Assembly (NCBI GenBank): GCA_025352265.1
Contig: JANXTS010000027.1
Coordinates: 1 to 64,000, forward strand
DNA: 64,000 nt
Direction of reading: 5' to 3'
Origin: Variovorax sp.
Lineage (GTDB): Bacteria; Pseudomonadota; Gammaproteobacteria; Burkholderiales; Burkholderiaceae_C
Each line of letters starts with the position of its first letter. Position 1 is the first letter of the stretch. The notes under the pieces were generated by a model, which did not search any database, was not told where the DNA came from, and was given only the letters and a program-made list of their open reading frames with translations. Below, piece by piece: positions 17,902 through 26,477 of the stretch. Both the position numbers and the translations under genes were made by a program.

Positions 17902-18687
17902 ATGGCAACCACCGCGAAACAAACCGAAGCGCCTCGCCCCGGTGACACCTATGTGCAGTCGTTCGCGCGCGGTCTCGAAGTTATCCGGTCGTTCAACGCC
18001 GCCGCGCCACGTCAGACGCTCAGCGAAGTCGCTGCGGCCAGCGGGCTCACGCGGGCCGGCGCGCGACGCATCCTGCTCACGCTGCAGACTTTGGGCTATG
18101 TCGAGAGCGACGGCAAGCTCTTCGCGCTGACGCCACGCATCCTCGATCTCGGCTTTGCCTATCTGTCGTCGATGCCGATCTGGAACCGTGCCGAGCCGGT
18201 GATGGAGGCGCTGGTGCAGCAAGTGCACGAGTCGTGTTCGGCCGCGGTTCTCGACGCCACCGATATCGTCTACGTGATGCGGGTTGCCACGCAAAAGATC
18301 ATGAGCATCAGCCTCGGTGTCGGCTCGCGGCTGCCGGCCTGGTGCACTTCGATGGGCCGACTGCTGCTGTCGGATCTGGACGATGCCGAGGTGCGCGCGC
18401 GGCTCGAAGCCGCACCGCCCGAAGCGCTGACAAAGCACACCGTGACCGACATCGATGCCCTGCTCGCCAAGGTCGTTCAGGCGCGCCGGCAGCGCTGGTG
18501 CCTGGTCAATCAGGAACTTGAAGAAGGCCTCATCTCGATTGCCGCGCCGATCGTGAATCGCTCCGGTCGCATGGTGGCCGCGCTCAACATCAGCGGTCAA
18601 GCCAATCGCACCAGCGCCAAGGTGATGCAGGAGACGATGTTGCCGGCGCTGCTCGATTCGGCGCAGCAGATTTCGCGTTTGCTTTAA
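17902..18687 (+). CDS. pcaR: IclR-family regulator of the beta-ketoadipate pathway (PcaR/PcaU type)
   Basis: A 261-residue IclR-family protein. The N-terminal winged helix has the SFARGLEVIRSFNA opening and the LSEVAAASGLTRAGARRILLTLQTLGYV recognition region (about residues 39-66), which is the PcaR/PcaU/PobR pattern. The C-terminal ligand domain contains SCSAAVLDATDIVYVMRV and an ISIAAPIVNRSGRMVAALN segment. An AGGAG lies 12 nt before the ATG at 17902. Being divergent from pcaIJF with a shared operator, it is probably their activator, with beta-ketoadipate as inducer as in Pseudomonas. Confidence 0.9.
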   Translation: MATTAKQTEAPRPGDTYVQSFARGLEVIRSFNAAAPRQTLSEVAAASGLTRAGARRILLTLQTLGYVESDGKLFALTPRILDLGFAYLSSMPIWNRAEPVMEALVQQVHESCSAAVLDATDIVYVMRVATQKIMSISLGVGSRLPAWCTSMGRLLLSDLDDAEVRARLEAAPPEALTKHTVTDIDALLAKVVQARRQRWCLVNQELEEGLISIAAPIVNRSGRMVAALNISGQANRTSAKVMQETMLPALLDSAQQISRLL

Positions 18688-18714
18688 ATGCTCTGAAGAG
18701 GGCGAGGCACTCGA

Positions 18715-19785
18715 TCAGCCCAGGCCGAGCAGCCGCCGGTTCATCGCAGCGCCTGCGCCATCGTCCCCGTTTGATTCGCCCGCTGCGAAGTCGTCGAACG
18801 CGCGATCAGCCACGCGGATGATGTGGTCGGCAATGAACTTCGCGCCTTCACGTGCGCCGTCTTCCGGGTGCTTGATGCAGCACTCCCACTCCAGCACCGC
18901 CCAACCCGGAAAGTCGTACTGAGCCATCTTCGAGAAGATCGCCTTGAAGTCGACCTGCCCGTCACCGAGCGAACGAAAGCGCCCCGCCCGGTTGATCCAA
19001 CTCTGAAAGCCGCCGTATACGCCCTGCTTGCCCGTCGGGTTGAACTCGGCATCTTTCACATGAAAGATCTTGATGCGCTCGTGGTAGTGGTCGATGTAGG
19101 CCAGGTAGTCGAGCTGCTGCAGCACGAAGTGGCTCGGGTCGTACAAGAGACAAGCGCGCGGATGGTTGCCGACGCGCTCAAGAAACATCTCGTAGGTCAC
19201 GCCGTCGTGCAGGTCTTCACCCGGATGAATCTCGTAGCAGACGTCGACACCCGCATCGTCGAAACCGTCGAGGATGGGCTTCCAGCGCCGTGCGAGTTCA
19301 TCGAACGCGGTCTCGATGAGTCCCGGCGGGCGCGGTGGCCATGAGTACAGATACGGCCAGGCGAGCGCGCCGGAAAAGGTCGCATGCGCGGTCAAGCCGA
19401 GGTTCTTCGAGGCTTGCGCCGCGTACATGAGTTGCTGCACCGCCCATTGCTGACGTGCGACCGGATTACCGCGCACCTCAGGCGCCGCGAACGCATCGAA
19501 AGGCTCGTCGTACGCAGGATGCACCGCGACCAACTGGCCTTGCAGGTGCGTCGACAACTCCGTGATCTCGACGCCGTGGCGCGCCAGCTTCCCTTTGAGT
19601 TCATCGCAATAGGTTTTGCTGGCGGCAGCGGTCTTGAGGTCAATCAGGCGCGGGTCGCACGGAATCTGCACGCCCTTGTAGCCGAGCCCGGACGCCCAGG
19701 CGCCGAGTGATTCGAGCGTGTCGAACGGAGTTGTGTCGCCAAGAAACTGCGCCAGAAAAATGGCGGGGCCTTTGATGGTTTTCAT
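18715..19785 (-). CDS. Sugar phosphate isomerase/epimerase family protein
   Basis: A 356-residue xylose-isomerase-like TIM-barrel protein (AP_endonuc_2 superfamily). I use the ATG at 19785 (MKTIKGPAIFLAQF). Metal-ligand-type motifs are visible: CYEIHPGED near residue 195-203, LLYDPSHF near 225-232, HVKDAEF near 258-264 and WECC near 315. The family includes inosose and hydroxypyruvate isomerases and many uncharacterised sugar enzymes. It converges with pcaR and has no metabolic neighbours that would fix its substrate. Confidence 0.8.
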   Translation of the reverse strand: MKTIKGPAIFLAQFLGDTTPFDTLESLGAWASGLGYKGVQIPCDPRLIDLKTAAASKTYCDELKGKLARHGVEITELSTHLQGQLVAVHPAYDEPFDAFAAPEVRGNPVARQQWAVQQLMYAAQASKNLGLTAHATFSGALAWPYLYSWPPRPPGLIETAFDELARRWKPILDGFDDAGVDVCYEIHPGEDLHDGVTYEMFLERVGNHPRACLLYDPSHFVLQQLDYLAYIDHYHERIKIFHVKDAEFNPTGKQGVYGGFQSWINRAGRFRSLGDGQVDFKAIFSKMAQYDFPGWAVLEWECCIKHPEDGAREGAKFIADHIIRVADRAFDDFAAGESNGDDGAGAAMNRRLLGLG

Positions 19786-19865
19786 CGTGCTTGTCTCATT
19801 GTTCTTGTCTCGTTGCAAAACTGCAGCCGGATTGCGGGATGGTAGGCAATGCTAGCCTCTACGTC

Positions 19866-20300
19866 ATGTTCAATCCCTCTCAAGAAGAAGTTCGCCGCTT
19901 CTTTTGCGACGTCTATGCCAAGCACCGCAATGGCTTGCCGATGGAGCCCCTCGAAACCATTGCCGCCGGCTGGATCGACGCGCACCCGGAATACAGCGAC
20001 GAGCTGAGCGATGCCGACGCCGCCGTCGCGCGCATCTACGACGGTGCGAACGGGCGCGAAAACCCGTTCCTGCATTTGTCGATGCATCTGTCGATCAGCG
20101 AACAATGCTCGATAGACCAGCCGCGCGGCATCCGACAGGCAGTCGAGTTGCTGACGGCACGGCGCGACTCGTTGCTCGACGCCCACCACGAAACGATGGA
20201 GTGTCTCGGACAGATGATGTGGGAGAGCCAACGGGCCGGCAAGCCTCCCGATGGCGACGCCTACATCGCCTGCGTGCAACGTCGCGCAACGCGCGATTGA
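19866..20300 (+). CDS. DUF1841 family protein
   Basis: A 144-residue cytoplasmic protein beginning MFNPSQEEVRRFFCDVYAKH, the signature of the DUF1841 family found across beta- and gammaproteobacteria. The ATG at 19866 is used instead of an upstream start at 19791 that would run into the divergent gene's leader. The middle part contains HLSMHLSISEQ and DQPRGIRQ, typical of the family, followed by a helical tail. No function has been assigned to the family that I know of. It ends 6 bp from the convergent amidase gene. Confidence 0.8.
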   Translation: MFNPSQEEVRRFFCDVYAKHRNGLPMEPLETIAAGWIDAHPEYSDELSDADAAVARIYDGANGRENPFLHLSMHLSISEQCSIDQPRGIRQAVELLTARRDSLLDAHHETMECLGQMMWESQRAGKPPDGDAYIACVQRRATRD

Positions 20301-20306
20301 GCCGAC

Positions 20307-21704
20307 TTACAGCGCAGGGTGCCGCTGGTGCCAGTCGGTGGCCTGCTGGAAAGCCCAGCCGGCACGCACGAGCAATTCTTCCTCGAAGTGACGCGAGACG
20401 AACTGGAACGCGACCGGTGTGCCGGCGTCCGTGAAACCACCGGGCAGCGTGATGGTCGGGCTGCCGCTGGTGTCGAGCGGGCAGGTGTAGCGCAGCATCG
20501 CGGACATCATTTCAGCGTCGGTGCCGAAGGTCAGCATGCGTTCGAGCGTGGGAGACGCTACGCCTTGCGACGGCATTAGCAGCAGGTCGATGCCCTCGAA
20601 CATCGCGCGCACTTTCCCGGTGAACGCCAGGCGGTTGAGCACGATCTTCTGATAGTCCATGCCGGTCTGCGCATGGCCCAGGTCGAGCAGGCCGGCAAGT
20701 GCCGGACCGTACATCTCCTTGCGTGCCGGGTAAGTCGACTCGTGCACCACTGCAGCTTCGATGCCGCAGAGCGGGAACCAGTCGACGATGACCTGTGCCG
20801 GGTCGGGGAAAGTCACTTCGCGCACGTCCGCTCCAAGTTCGCGCACGGCGGCCAGCGCGCCGACCATCACCTTGAGGGTGGCGGCGTCGACGCCTTCTTC
20901 GTTCCAGCGCGAGTCGATGCCAACGCGCAGGCCGCGCAGCCCCCGCTTCATGCCGGCGAGGTAGTTCGGCACGGCTGCAAGGCTCGCGGTCGGGTCCTTG
21001 GCGTCGGCACCGGCGATGGCACCGAGCATGGCGCCCGCATCCGCCGCGCTGCGCGTCATCGGACCGATGTGGTCGAGGGTGGCGGCGAGTTCGAACGCGC
21101 CGTAGCGACTGACGCGGCCCCATGTCGGCTTGAGGCCGGTGAGCCCGTTGGCAGACGAGGGAAAGCGGATCGATCCTCCGGTGTCGGTGCCGAGCGAGCC
21201 ATAGCAAAGCCCGGCCGCCGTGGCCACGCCAGAACCGCTCGACGAAGCGCCCGACCAATGCGCTGCGTTCCATGGATTGACCGGCGGCGTGACGGTCGGG
21301 TGATGGTCTGCGTAAGCGCTCTCGGTAAGCTGCAGCTTGCCAAGGATGACGGCGCCGGCTTCACGCAGCTTGCGCACCGCCGTGCCGTCTTCGCCGGGCA
21401 CGAAGTCCTTGTAGAGCGTCATGCCCGCGGCGGTGGCCACGCCCTTGGTCCAGCATAGGTCCTTGACCGCCACCGGCACGCCGTGCAGCGGCCCGCGGAT
21501 CTCGCCTTTGGCGATCTCGGCCTCGGCCTTGCGCGCGTCGGCCAGTGCCTGCTCGGCCATCACGATCACGTAGCTCTTAAGCGCACCGTCGACTTTTCCG
21601 ATGCGGTCGAGCTGCGCCTGCGTGACCTCGACCGGCGAGATTTCCTTCTTTTGAATACGTTGGCCGATGTCGACCAGTTCGAGGTAATGCAAATCGTTTG
21701 TCAT
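20307..21704 (-). CDS. Amidase (amidase-signature family), second enzyme of the amide locus
   Basis: A 465-residue amidase-signature hydrolase of the GatA-like type. The Ser-cisSer-Lys triad is visible: Lys81 in VAVKDL, the GASSSGSG loop at residues 152-159 and Ser178 in GTDTGGSIR. It is the last gene of the transporter operon; its start overlaps the ATPase stop in an ATGA, so it is translated with the importer. That coupling suggests the enzyme hydrolyses the imported amide. It differs clearly from the amidase at 26478 in length and in sequence around the active site. It is not GatA itself, as no gatB or gatC is adjacent. The exact substrate is unknown. Confidence 0.88.
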   Translation of the reverse strand: MTNDLHYLELVDIGQRIQKKEISPVEVTQAQLDRIGKVDGALKSYVIVMAEQALADARKAEAEIAKGEIRGPLHGVPVAVKDLCWTKGVATAAGMTLYKDFVPGEDGTAVRKLREAGAVILGKLQLTESAYADHHPTVTPPVNPWNAAHWSGASSSGSGVATAAGLCYGSLGTDTGGSIRFPSSANGLTGLKPTWGRVSRYGAFELAATLDHIGPMTRSAADAGAMLGAIAGADAKDPTASLAAVPNYLAGMKRGLRGLRVGIDSRWNEEGVDAATLKVMVGALAAVRELGADVREVTFPDPAQVIVDWFPLCGIEAAVVHESTYPARKEMYGPALAGLLDLGHAQTGMDYQKIVLNRLAFTGKVRAMFEGIDLLLMPSQGVASPTLERMLTFGTDAEMMSAMLRYTCPLDTSGSPTITLPGGFTDAGTPVAFQFVSRHFEEELLVRAGWAFQQATDWHQRHPAL

Positions 21705-22405
21705 CCGTGAACTCCTGTGTATTGACTCATGATTTCGAAATCGCCCAAGTGCTCGCGCGGGATCTCCTCGCCGATCTGACCGCGCTTGATAACGAGTACG
21801 CGCTGCGATACCGCGGCGATGAATTCGAGGTTTTGCTCGACCAGCACGATCGTCAGCTTCATGCGGTCGCGCAGCGACGCCAACGTCTCCGCGATCTCTT
21901 CGATGATCGAAGGCTGGATGCCCTCAGTCGGCTCGTCGAGCAGCAACAGCGTCGGCTTCCCGGCCAGCGCGCGCGCCAGGGCCAGCAATTGCTGCTCACC
22001 GCCAGAGAGCGATCCACCAGGTCGGTCGAGCAGTGGCTTGAGCCGCGGGAAGTCCTGCAACAGCGCCTCGATCGTGTCGAGCGAGCGCTCGCCGGTCTTG
22101 ACCAGACCCATGCGCAAGTTGTCCATCGCGCTCAGCGTCGGAAAAATCTCGCGTCCCTGCGGCACGTAGGCCATGCCGAGCTTGGCCCGCGCGTGCGGTG
22201 CGTAGCGCGTGATGTCGGCGTCGTTGAAGCGAACCGTGCCGGCCGTGGCGCGCAACGCGCCGATCAGCGTGCGCAGCATGGTCGTCTTGCCCATGCCGTT
22301 GTGGCCGAGGATGCCGACCGATTCACCCGTCGCTATCCGCAGCGAGATGTCGTGCAGCACAGGGATGGCGCCGTAGCCGGCGTGAAGGCCAGAGACTTCC
22401 AGCAT
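21701..22405 (-). CDS. ABC transporter ATPase, UrtE-like
   Basis: A 234-residue LivF/UrtE-type ATPase. Walker A is the variant GHNGMGKTT near residues 34-42, the form typical of UrtE and short-chain-amide transporters. The signature LSGGEQQLLALARAL is near 138-152 and Walker B LLLLDEPTEGIQPSII near 158-173; the TEGIQPSI stretch is a further UrtE-like feature. Urea proteins (ureases) are absent from the surroundings while amidases flank the operon at both ends, so an amide rather than urea is the likely cargo. Confidence 0.87.
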   Translation of the reverse strand: MLEVSGLHAGYGAIPVLHDISLRIATGESVGILGHNGMGKTTMLRTLIGALRATAGTVRFNDADITRYAPHARAKLGMAYVPQGREIFPTLSAMDNLRMGLVKTGERSLDTIEALLQDFPRLKPLLDRPGGSLSGGEQQLLALARALAGKPTLLLLDEPTEGIQPSIIEEIAETLASLRDRMKLTIVLVEQNLEFIAAVSQRVLVIKRGQIGEEIPREHLGDFEIMSQYTGVHG

Positions 22406-22417
22406 GCGTGGCTCCGG

Positions 22418-23134
22418 TCAGTGCGGCTTCTTGCCGAGGTAGATCTGCTGGATCAACGGGTCGCTCATGATGCGGTCCGGCGTGTCTTCCATGATCACTG
22501 CGCCCTGATGCAACACGGTGACCTTGCGCGCGATCATGCGGATGAAGTTCATGTCGTGTTCCACCACCACCAGCGCATGCTGGCGGTTGATTTCCAGGAT
22601 GAGCTCGGCGGTGCGCGCCACCTCGGCGTCGCTCATGCCGGCGGCGGGCTCGTCGAGCAGGATGAGCGGCGGATCGGCCGCGATCACTACGCCAATCTCG
22701 ACCCACTGCCGCATGCCGTGCGCCAGCAGCCCGGCCTGCACGTTTCGGTAAGCTGCCATGCCAACGCGCTCCAGCGTTTCGCCAGTGATGCGATTGGCAT
22801 GCGCGGTGCTGTTGAGCCGGCGCGCCGACAGCCACACGTTCTCCCACACGCTGAGTCCGTTGAAGAGGCTCGGCACCTGCGTCTTGATGCCGATGCCGAG
22901 ACGGCCCGGCTCGTGCGGCTGCATATTGGAGATGTCCTTGCCCCGAAAAAGGATCTGCCCCGAAGTCGGTTTGACCTGCCCGGTCAGCAGCTTGAAGAAG
23001 GTGCTCTTACCGGCGCCGTTAGGGCCGATCACGCAGCGCAGCTCGTTCTCGGCCAGCGAGAAGTTGACGTCGCGCGTGGCATGCACACCGCCGAAGCGCA
23101 CGTTGAGGCGGCGGGTTTCGATCAGCGGCGTCAT
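22418..23134 (-). CDS. ABC transporter ATPase, UrtD-like
   Basis: A 238-residue LivG/UrtD-type ATPase. Walker A GPNGAGKST lies near residues 38-46, then GIKTQVPSLFNGLSVWENVWL, which is the UrtD-like Q-loop context. The canonical LSGGQ is replaced by HGMRQWVEIG near 147-156, as in UrtD proteins, with Walker B LILLDEPAAGM near 164-174 and the H-loop VVEHDM. The start ATG at 23134 overlaps the preceding permease's stop. It would pair with the UrtE-like ATPase 12 bp downstream. Confidence 0.87.
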   Translation of the reverse strand: MTPLIETRRLNVRFGGVHATRDVNFSLAENELRCVIGPNGAGKSTFFKLLTGQVKPTSGQILFRGKDISNMQPHEPGRLGIGIKTQVPSLFNGLSVWENVWLSARRLNSTAHANRITGETLERVGMAAYRNVQAGLLAHGMRQWVEIGVVIAADPPLILLDEPAAGMSDAEVARTAELILEINRQHALVVVEHDMNFIRMIARKVTVLHQGAVIMEDTPDRIMSDPLIQQIYLGKKPH

Positions 23135-24258
23135 GGCGTCTGCTCCGAAGGTATCAGCGCGCAGGGCGGCCCGACCGGGATGGCGGCGATCGCGGCAGTT
23201 GATGACGCGGGAGTTGATGCGAGGTAGGACGCAGGTTTGGGCGCGGGCGAAACCGCGGGCCGCCGCATGCGGCGCCATGCCGATTCGAGCAACTGACCAA
23301 TGCTCGGCACGATGCCCTTGGGCACCAGCAGCACGAACACCACCAGAATGCCGCCCAGCACCAGGTTCGAGTTGAAGACCTGCTGCGTGCCGATCTGCGA
23401 CGTGAGCCACTGGATCGCTACCGCCCCGACCACCGGGCCGACCAATGTGCCGAGCCCGCCGACGATGACCCAGATGATGATCTGCGCCGATTGCGCGAGC
23501 CCGAAGATCGTGGGGCTGGTGAACGCGCCCCAGTTGGCGAACAGGCAGCCGGCCAGCCCCGCGATGGCGCCACCGAGCATGAAGCTGAAGAGCTTGTATG
23601 CACGGGCGTCGTAACCCAGCAGCAGCACGCGCTGCTCGTTCTCCTTGGCCGCGACGATAACGCGCCCGATCTTGGAGGCGATCAGCACGCGCAGCAGGAC
23701 GTAGACCATCAGCAGGCAGGTGAAGGTGACGTAGAACAGGTCTTTGGGCGTCAGCACTTCGTCTTGCTGCCCGGGCCAGTTGAGCGTCGGTATCGCCGGA
23801 ATGCCGTTGAAGCCGCCGAGCGGCGCGCTGCCGATGCGCCATTCCGGACCGGCCGTCGAGTTGATCAGGTTGAACAGGATGAGCGTGACCGTCAACGTGA
23901 TCACGCCCATGTACACATCGGACAACCGGCCATAGAAAATCACGTAGCCGAGCAGCGTGGCAAACAGCGCCGGCACCACGATCGCGAGCAGAAATGGCAC
24001 GGTGCTGTCGCCCATGTTCACCACCGCGATCGCGTAGGTGTACGAGCCCAACCCGAAGAACGCCGCCTGCCCGAAGCACAGGATGCCGCCAAAGCCCCAG
24101 ATGAAGGCCAGGCTCACCGACAAGATCGCCATCACCGCATAGATGGTGACCTCGATCAGCGTGTAATCGTCCATGACGCCGGGCAGCCCGAGCATCAACG
24201 CGATGCCGATCGCGAGGCACAGTGCGGCACTCCCCCAGGAGTTGGCGAATCGATTCAC
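23131..24258 (-). CDS. ABC transporter permease, LivM/UrtC-like
   Basis: A 375-residue membrane permease. I place the start at the GTG at 24258, which overlaps the upstream permease stop (GTGA) and gives the normal short N-terminus; the longer open frame to 24828 is antisense-like and implausible. The IWGFGGILCFGQAAFFGLGSY motif lies near residues 55-75 and the coupling loop AAKENEQRVLLLGYD near 215-229. About ten hydrophobic segments follow the LivM pattern. The C-terminal 45 residues are Pro/Ala/Ser-rich and cytoplasmic, an unusual extension. Confidence 0.87.
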   Translation of the reverse strand: MNRFANSWGSAALCLAIGIALMLGLPGVMDDYTLIEVTIYAVMAILSVSLAFIWGFGGILCFGQAAFFGLGSYTYAIAVVNMGDSTVPFLLAIVVPALFATLLGYVIFYGRLSDVYMGVITLTVTLILFNLINSTAGPEWRIGSAPLGGFNGIPAIPTLNWPGQQDEVLTPKDLFYVTFTCLLMVYVLLRVLIASKIGRVIVAAKENEQRVLLLGYDARAYKLFSFMLGGAIAGLAGCLFANWGAFTSPTIFGLAQSAQIIIWVIVGGLGTLVGPVVGAVAIQWLTSQIGTQQVFNSNLVLGGILVVFVLLVPKGIVPSIGQLLESAWRRMRRPAVSPAPKPASYLASTPASSTAAIAAIPVGPPCALIPSEQTP

Positions 24259-25121
24259 AGAGAGCCTTTGAAGAAGCGGCCGGTGATGCCTTGCGGCAGC
24301 AGGCGCAGCATGATGATGGCCGCCAGCAGCAGCGCCACTTCTCCCAGCACCGGCGTGGTGACGAAGGTGGCAAGCTGGTTGATGGCGCCGAACAGCGACG
24401 AGGCACCGAGCAGGCCGGCGAGGATCGCCGGTCCGCCGCCAATCACGGTAATGAAGGCCTTTGCGACGAAGGCGGCACCCATCGTCGGCACCACGCCAGT
24501 GAGCGGCGCCAGCAATCCACCGGCCAGGCCGGAAAGCGCCGCACCGACCGCGAAGGTTACCGAATAGACGCGGCTCGGGCTGATGCCAAGTGCGTTGGCC
24601 ATCTCGGGCTTTTGCATCGTGCCGCGTGCGATGAGGCCGAACTGCGTGCGCGTCAGCACGAAGCGGATGGCGAGCGAAAGCACGACGGCGACCGCGATGA
24701 TCACCAACGTGTAGCCACTCACCGAATAAGCACCGATCGAGAAGCTGCCGAGCGGCGCCGAGACGCCGGCAGTGGTGTTGCCCGCCACCGAAGTGACGAT
24801 GCCCACCAGCAGCAGCGACAGCCCCCACGTGGCGAGCATGGTGTCCACCATGCGGCCGTAGAGGCGGCGAATCACCAACCGCTCCAGCACCACACCGACG
24901 ATACCGACCGCGATCGGGGCGACGACGAAGATCGCGACCCAGAGGTTGATGCCCACCTTGAGGGCGGCGATCACCGAATACGCACCGAGCATCATGAACT
25001 CGCCATGCGCGAGGTTGATGACCTTCATCATCCCGAAGATGACCGCCAGTCCGGCCGAGATGATGACCAGACTCGCAACCGCGTAGAGCACCTGAATGAA
25101 GACGATGACTGCGAGATCCAT
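24255..25121 (-). CDS. ABC transporter permease, LivH/UrtB-like
   Basis: A 288-residue permease of standard LivH length. It shows the IFGMMKVINLAHGEFMMLGAY-type motif (residues 28-48 region), the RLYGRMVDTMLATWGLSL stretch and the coupling loop RGTMQKPEMANALGI near 168-182. Its stop overlaps the next permease start. It lies 38 bp after the binding-protein gene and forms the channel with the LivM-like subunit. Confidence 0.88.
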   Translation of the reverse strand: MDLAVIVFIQVLYAVASLVIISAGLAVIFGMMKVINLAHGEFMMLGAYSVIAALKVGINLWVAIFVVAPIAVGIVGVVLERLVIRRLYGRMVDTMLATWGLSLLLVGIVTSVAGNTTAGVSAPLGSFSIGAYSVSGYTLVIIAVAVVLSLAIRFVLTRTQFGLIARGTMQKPEMANALGISPSRVYSVTFAVGAALSGLAGGLLAPLTGVVPTMGAAFVAKAFITVIGGGPAILAGLLGASSLFGAINQLATFVTTPVLGEVALLLAAIIMLRLLPQGITGRFFKGSL

Positions 25122-25159
25122 GTCGGCGCGCTTCTCCTTTTGCCTTGCCTGACCTTGGC

Positions 25160-26386
25160 CTATGCCTTGATCACGTATTGCTGGTTGTCCTTCGGGTTCT
25201 TCTTCAGATTGCAGACCGCACTGGTGTCGACCGGTGGCTGCTGCTCAAACGTCTCGACGATGTTGAGCTGCTTGTTGCGGACCTCGGCGATCCTCACATT
25301 GAGCACGCAGTGGTGCGTCTCGGGGTCGATCGACACCTTGCCGCTCGGGCCGTCGATGGTGATGCCGCTCTCCAGCGCCGTGATCATCTTCTCGCGGTCG
25401 ATCGAACCCGCCTTCTTGACAGCCTCTGCCCACAGCTTGAAGCCCTGGTAGGTGCCCATCGCGAGTTCGGTGATGTTCGGATAGTCGGCACCGAAGCGCT
25501 TGTAGAAGCGCTCCTTGAAAGCCTTGTTCTCCGGCGTGTCGACGTTCTGGAAGTAGTTGTACGAGACCAGGAAGCCATCCGCCTCGGCGGGCGACAGAAC
25601 GATATGCTCGTTGCCGCCAGCAAAGGTGGTCGATGCGAGCGGAATCTTCTTGGTGAGGCCGGCCGCTGCCCACTGGCGGTAGAAAGCGATGTGCGCGCCA
25701 CCGACCAGCGCGGAGACGATCATGTCGGGCTTGGCCTGCTCGATCTTCGAGATGGTCGGACCGAAGTTGGTGACGTCGAGCGGGAAGAAGTCGATGGATG
25801 CGACCGAGCCGCCGTTCTCCTGTACGAACTTCTTGACCCACTGCGACGTGATCTGGCCGTAGTTGTAGTCGGCCGCAACCACGTAGACCTTCTTGCCCCA
25901 CTTCTTCATGGCGTACGGAATGAGCTTGGCAACGGTCTGGCCCGGCGTCACGCCGGTGCAGAAAGTGTTGCGGTCGCACACGCCGCCTTCGTATTGCGTG
26001 TTGTAGAAGTAAAGCGTCTTGTTTCGGGTGAGCACCGGACGAATCACTTCGCGCGACGCGGACGTAATGCCACCCATCACGACGGTCGACTTGTCTTTCA
26101 ACGCCGACTGTTGCGCGAACTGCGCATAGAGCTGCATGTTCGATTGTGGGTCGTACGTGGCGAGCTTGATCTTCTTGCCCAGTAGGCCACCGGCGGCGTT
26201 TTGTTCTTCGACCGCGAGCGTCATGCAGTCGGCCATCGGCTTGCCATAGATGTCGAGCCCGCCCGACATATCGATGATGCTGCCGACCACGATTTCGTCG
26301 GCAGCCATGGCGGCCATTGGGAACAGCGGCAAGGCGGAACCGGCGAGTGCGGCGGCGGAACCGTGGATAAAGGAACGACGATCCAT
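25160..26386 (-). CDS. ABC transporter substrate-binding protein, UrtA/FmdD-like, with Tat signal
   Basis: A 408-residue periplasmic binding protein. The ATG at 26386 has GAGGAG about 8 nt upstream. The N-terminus MDRRSF followed by a long hydrophobic stretch to AMAADE is a twin-arginine signal, so it is probably exported folded. The mature part resembles urea (UrtA) and short-chain-amide (FmdD) binding proteins: GGLDIYGKPMADCMTLAVEE near residues 43-62, TYDPQSNMQLYAQ and the GTYQGFKLWAEAVKKAG region. Genes for two amidases lie in the same orientation up- and downstream, so amides are the likely ligand. The 91 bp up to the upstream amidase holds no gene. Confidence 0.85.
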   Translation of the reverse strand: MDRRSFIHGSAAALAGSALPLFPMAAMAADEIVVGSIIDMSGGLDIYGKPMADCMTLAVEEQNAAGGLLGKKIKLATYDPQSNMQLYAQFAQQSALKDKSTVVMGGITSASREVIRPVLTRNKTLYFYNTQYEGGVCDRNTFCTGVTPGQTVAKLIPYAMKKWGKKVYVVAADYNYGQITSQWVKKFVQENGGSVASIDFFPLDVTNFGPTISKIEQAKPDMIVSALVGGAHIAFYRQWAAAGLTKKIPLASTTFAGGNEHIVLSPAEADGFLVSYNYFQNVDTPENKAFKERFYKRFGADYPNITELAMGTYQGFKLWAEAVKKAGSIDREKMITALESGITIDGPSGKVSIDPETHHCVLNVRIAEVRNKQLNIVETFEQQPPVDTSAVCNLKKNPKDNQQYVIKA

Positions 26387-26477
26387 GAACAAACTCCTCG
26401 AAGATTGACGGCAGTGCCGACGTGGTTTTATTGAAAGAAGAACTGCGGAACGAAAACTGGAAGGACTGGGGCTGAGT

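Noticed and set aside
23131..24828. Longer version of the LivM-like permease frame.
   Set aside because: The added 190 residues are Arg/His-rich and read across the upstream permease gene; the GTG at 24258 fits the GTGA overlap and the family length.
21701..26386. Urea transporter (urtABCDE).
   Set aside because: The proteins look Urt-like, but no urease genes are present and amidases flank and overlap the operon, so an amide transporter is more likely.
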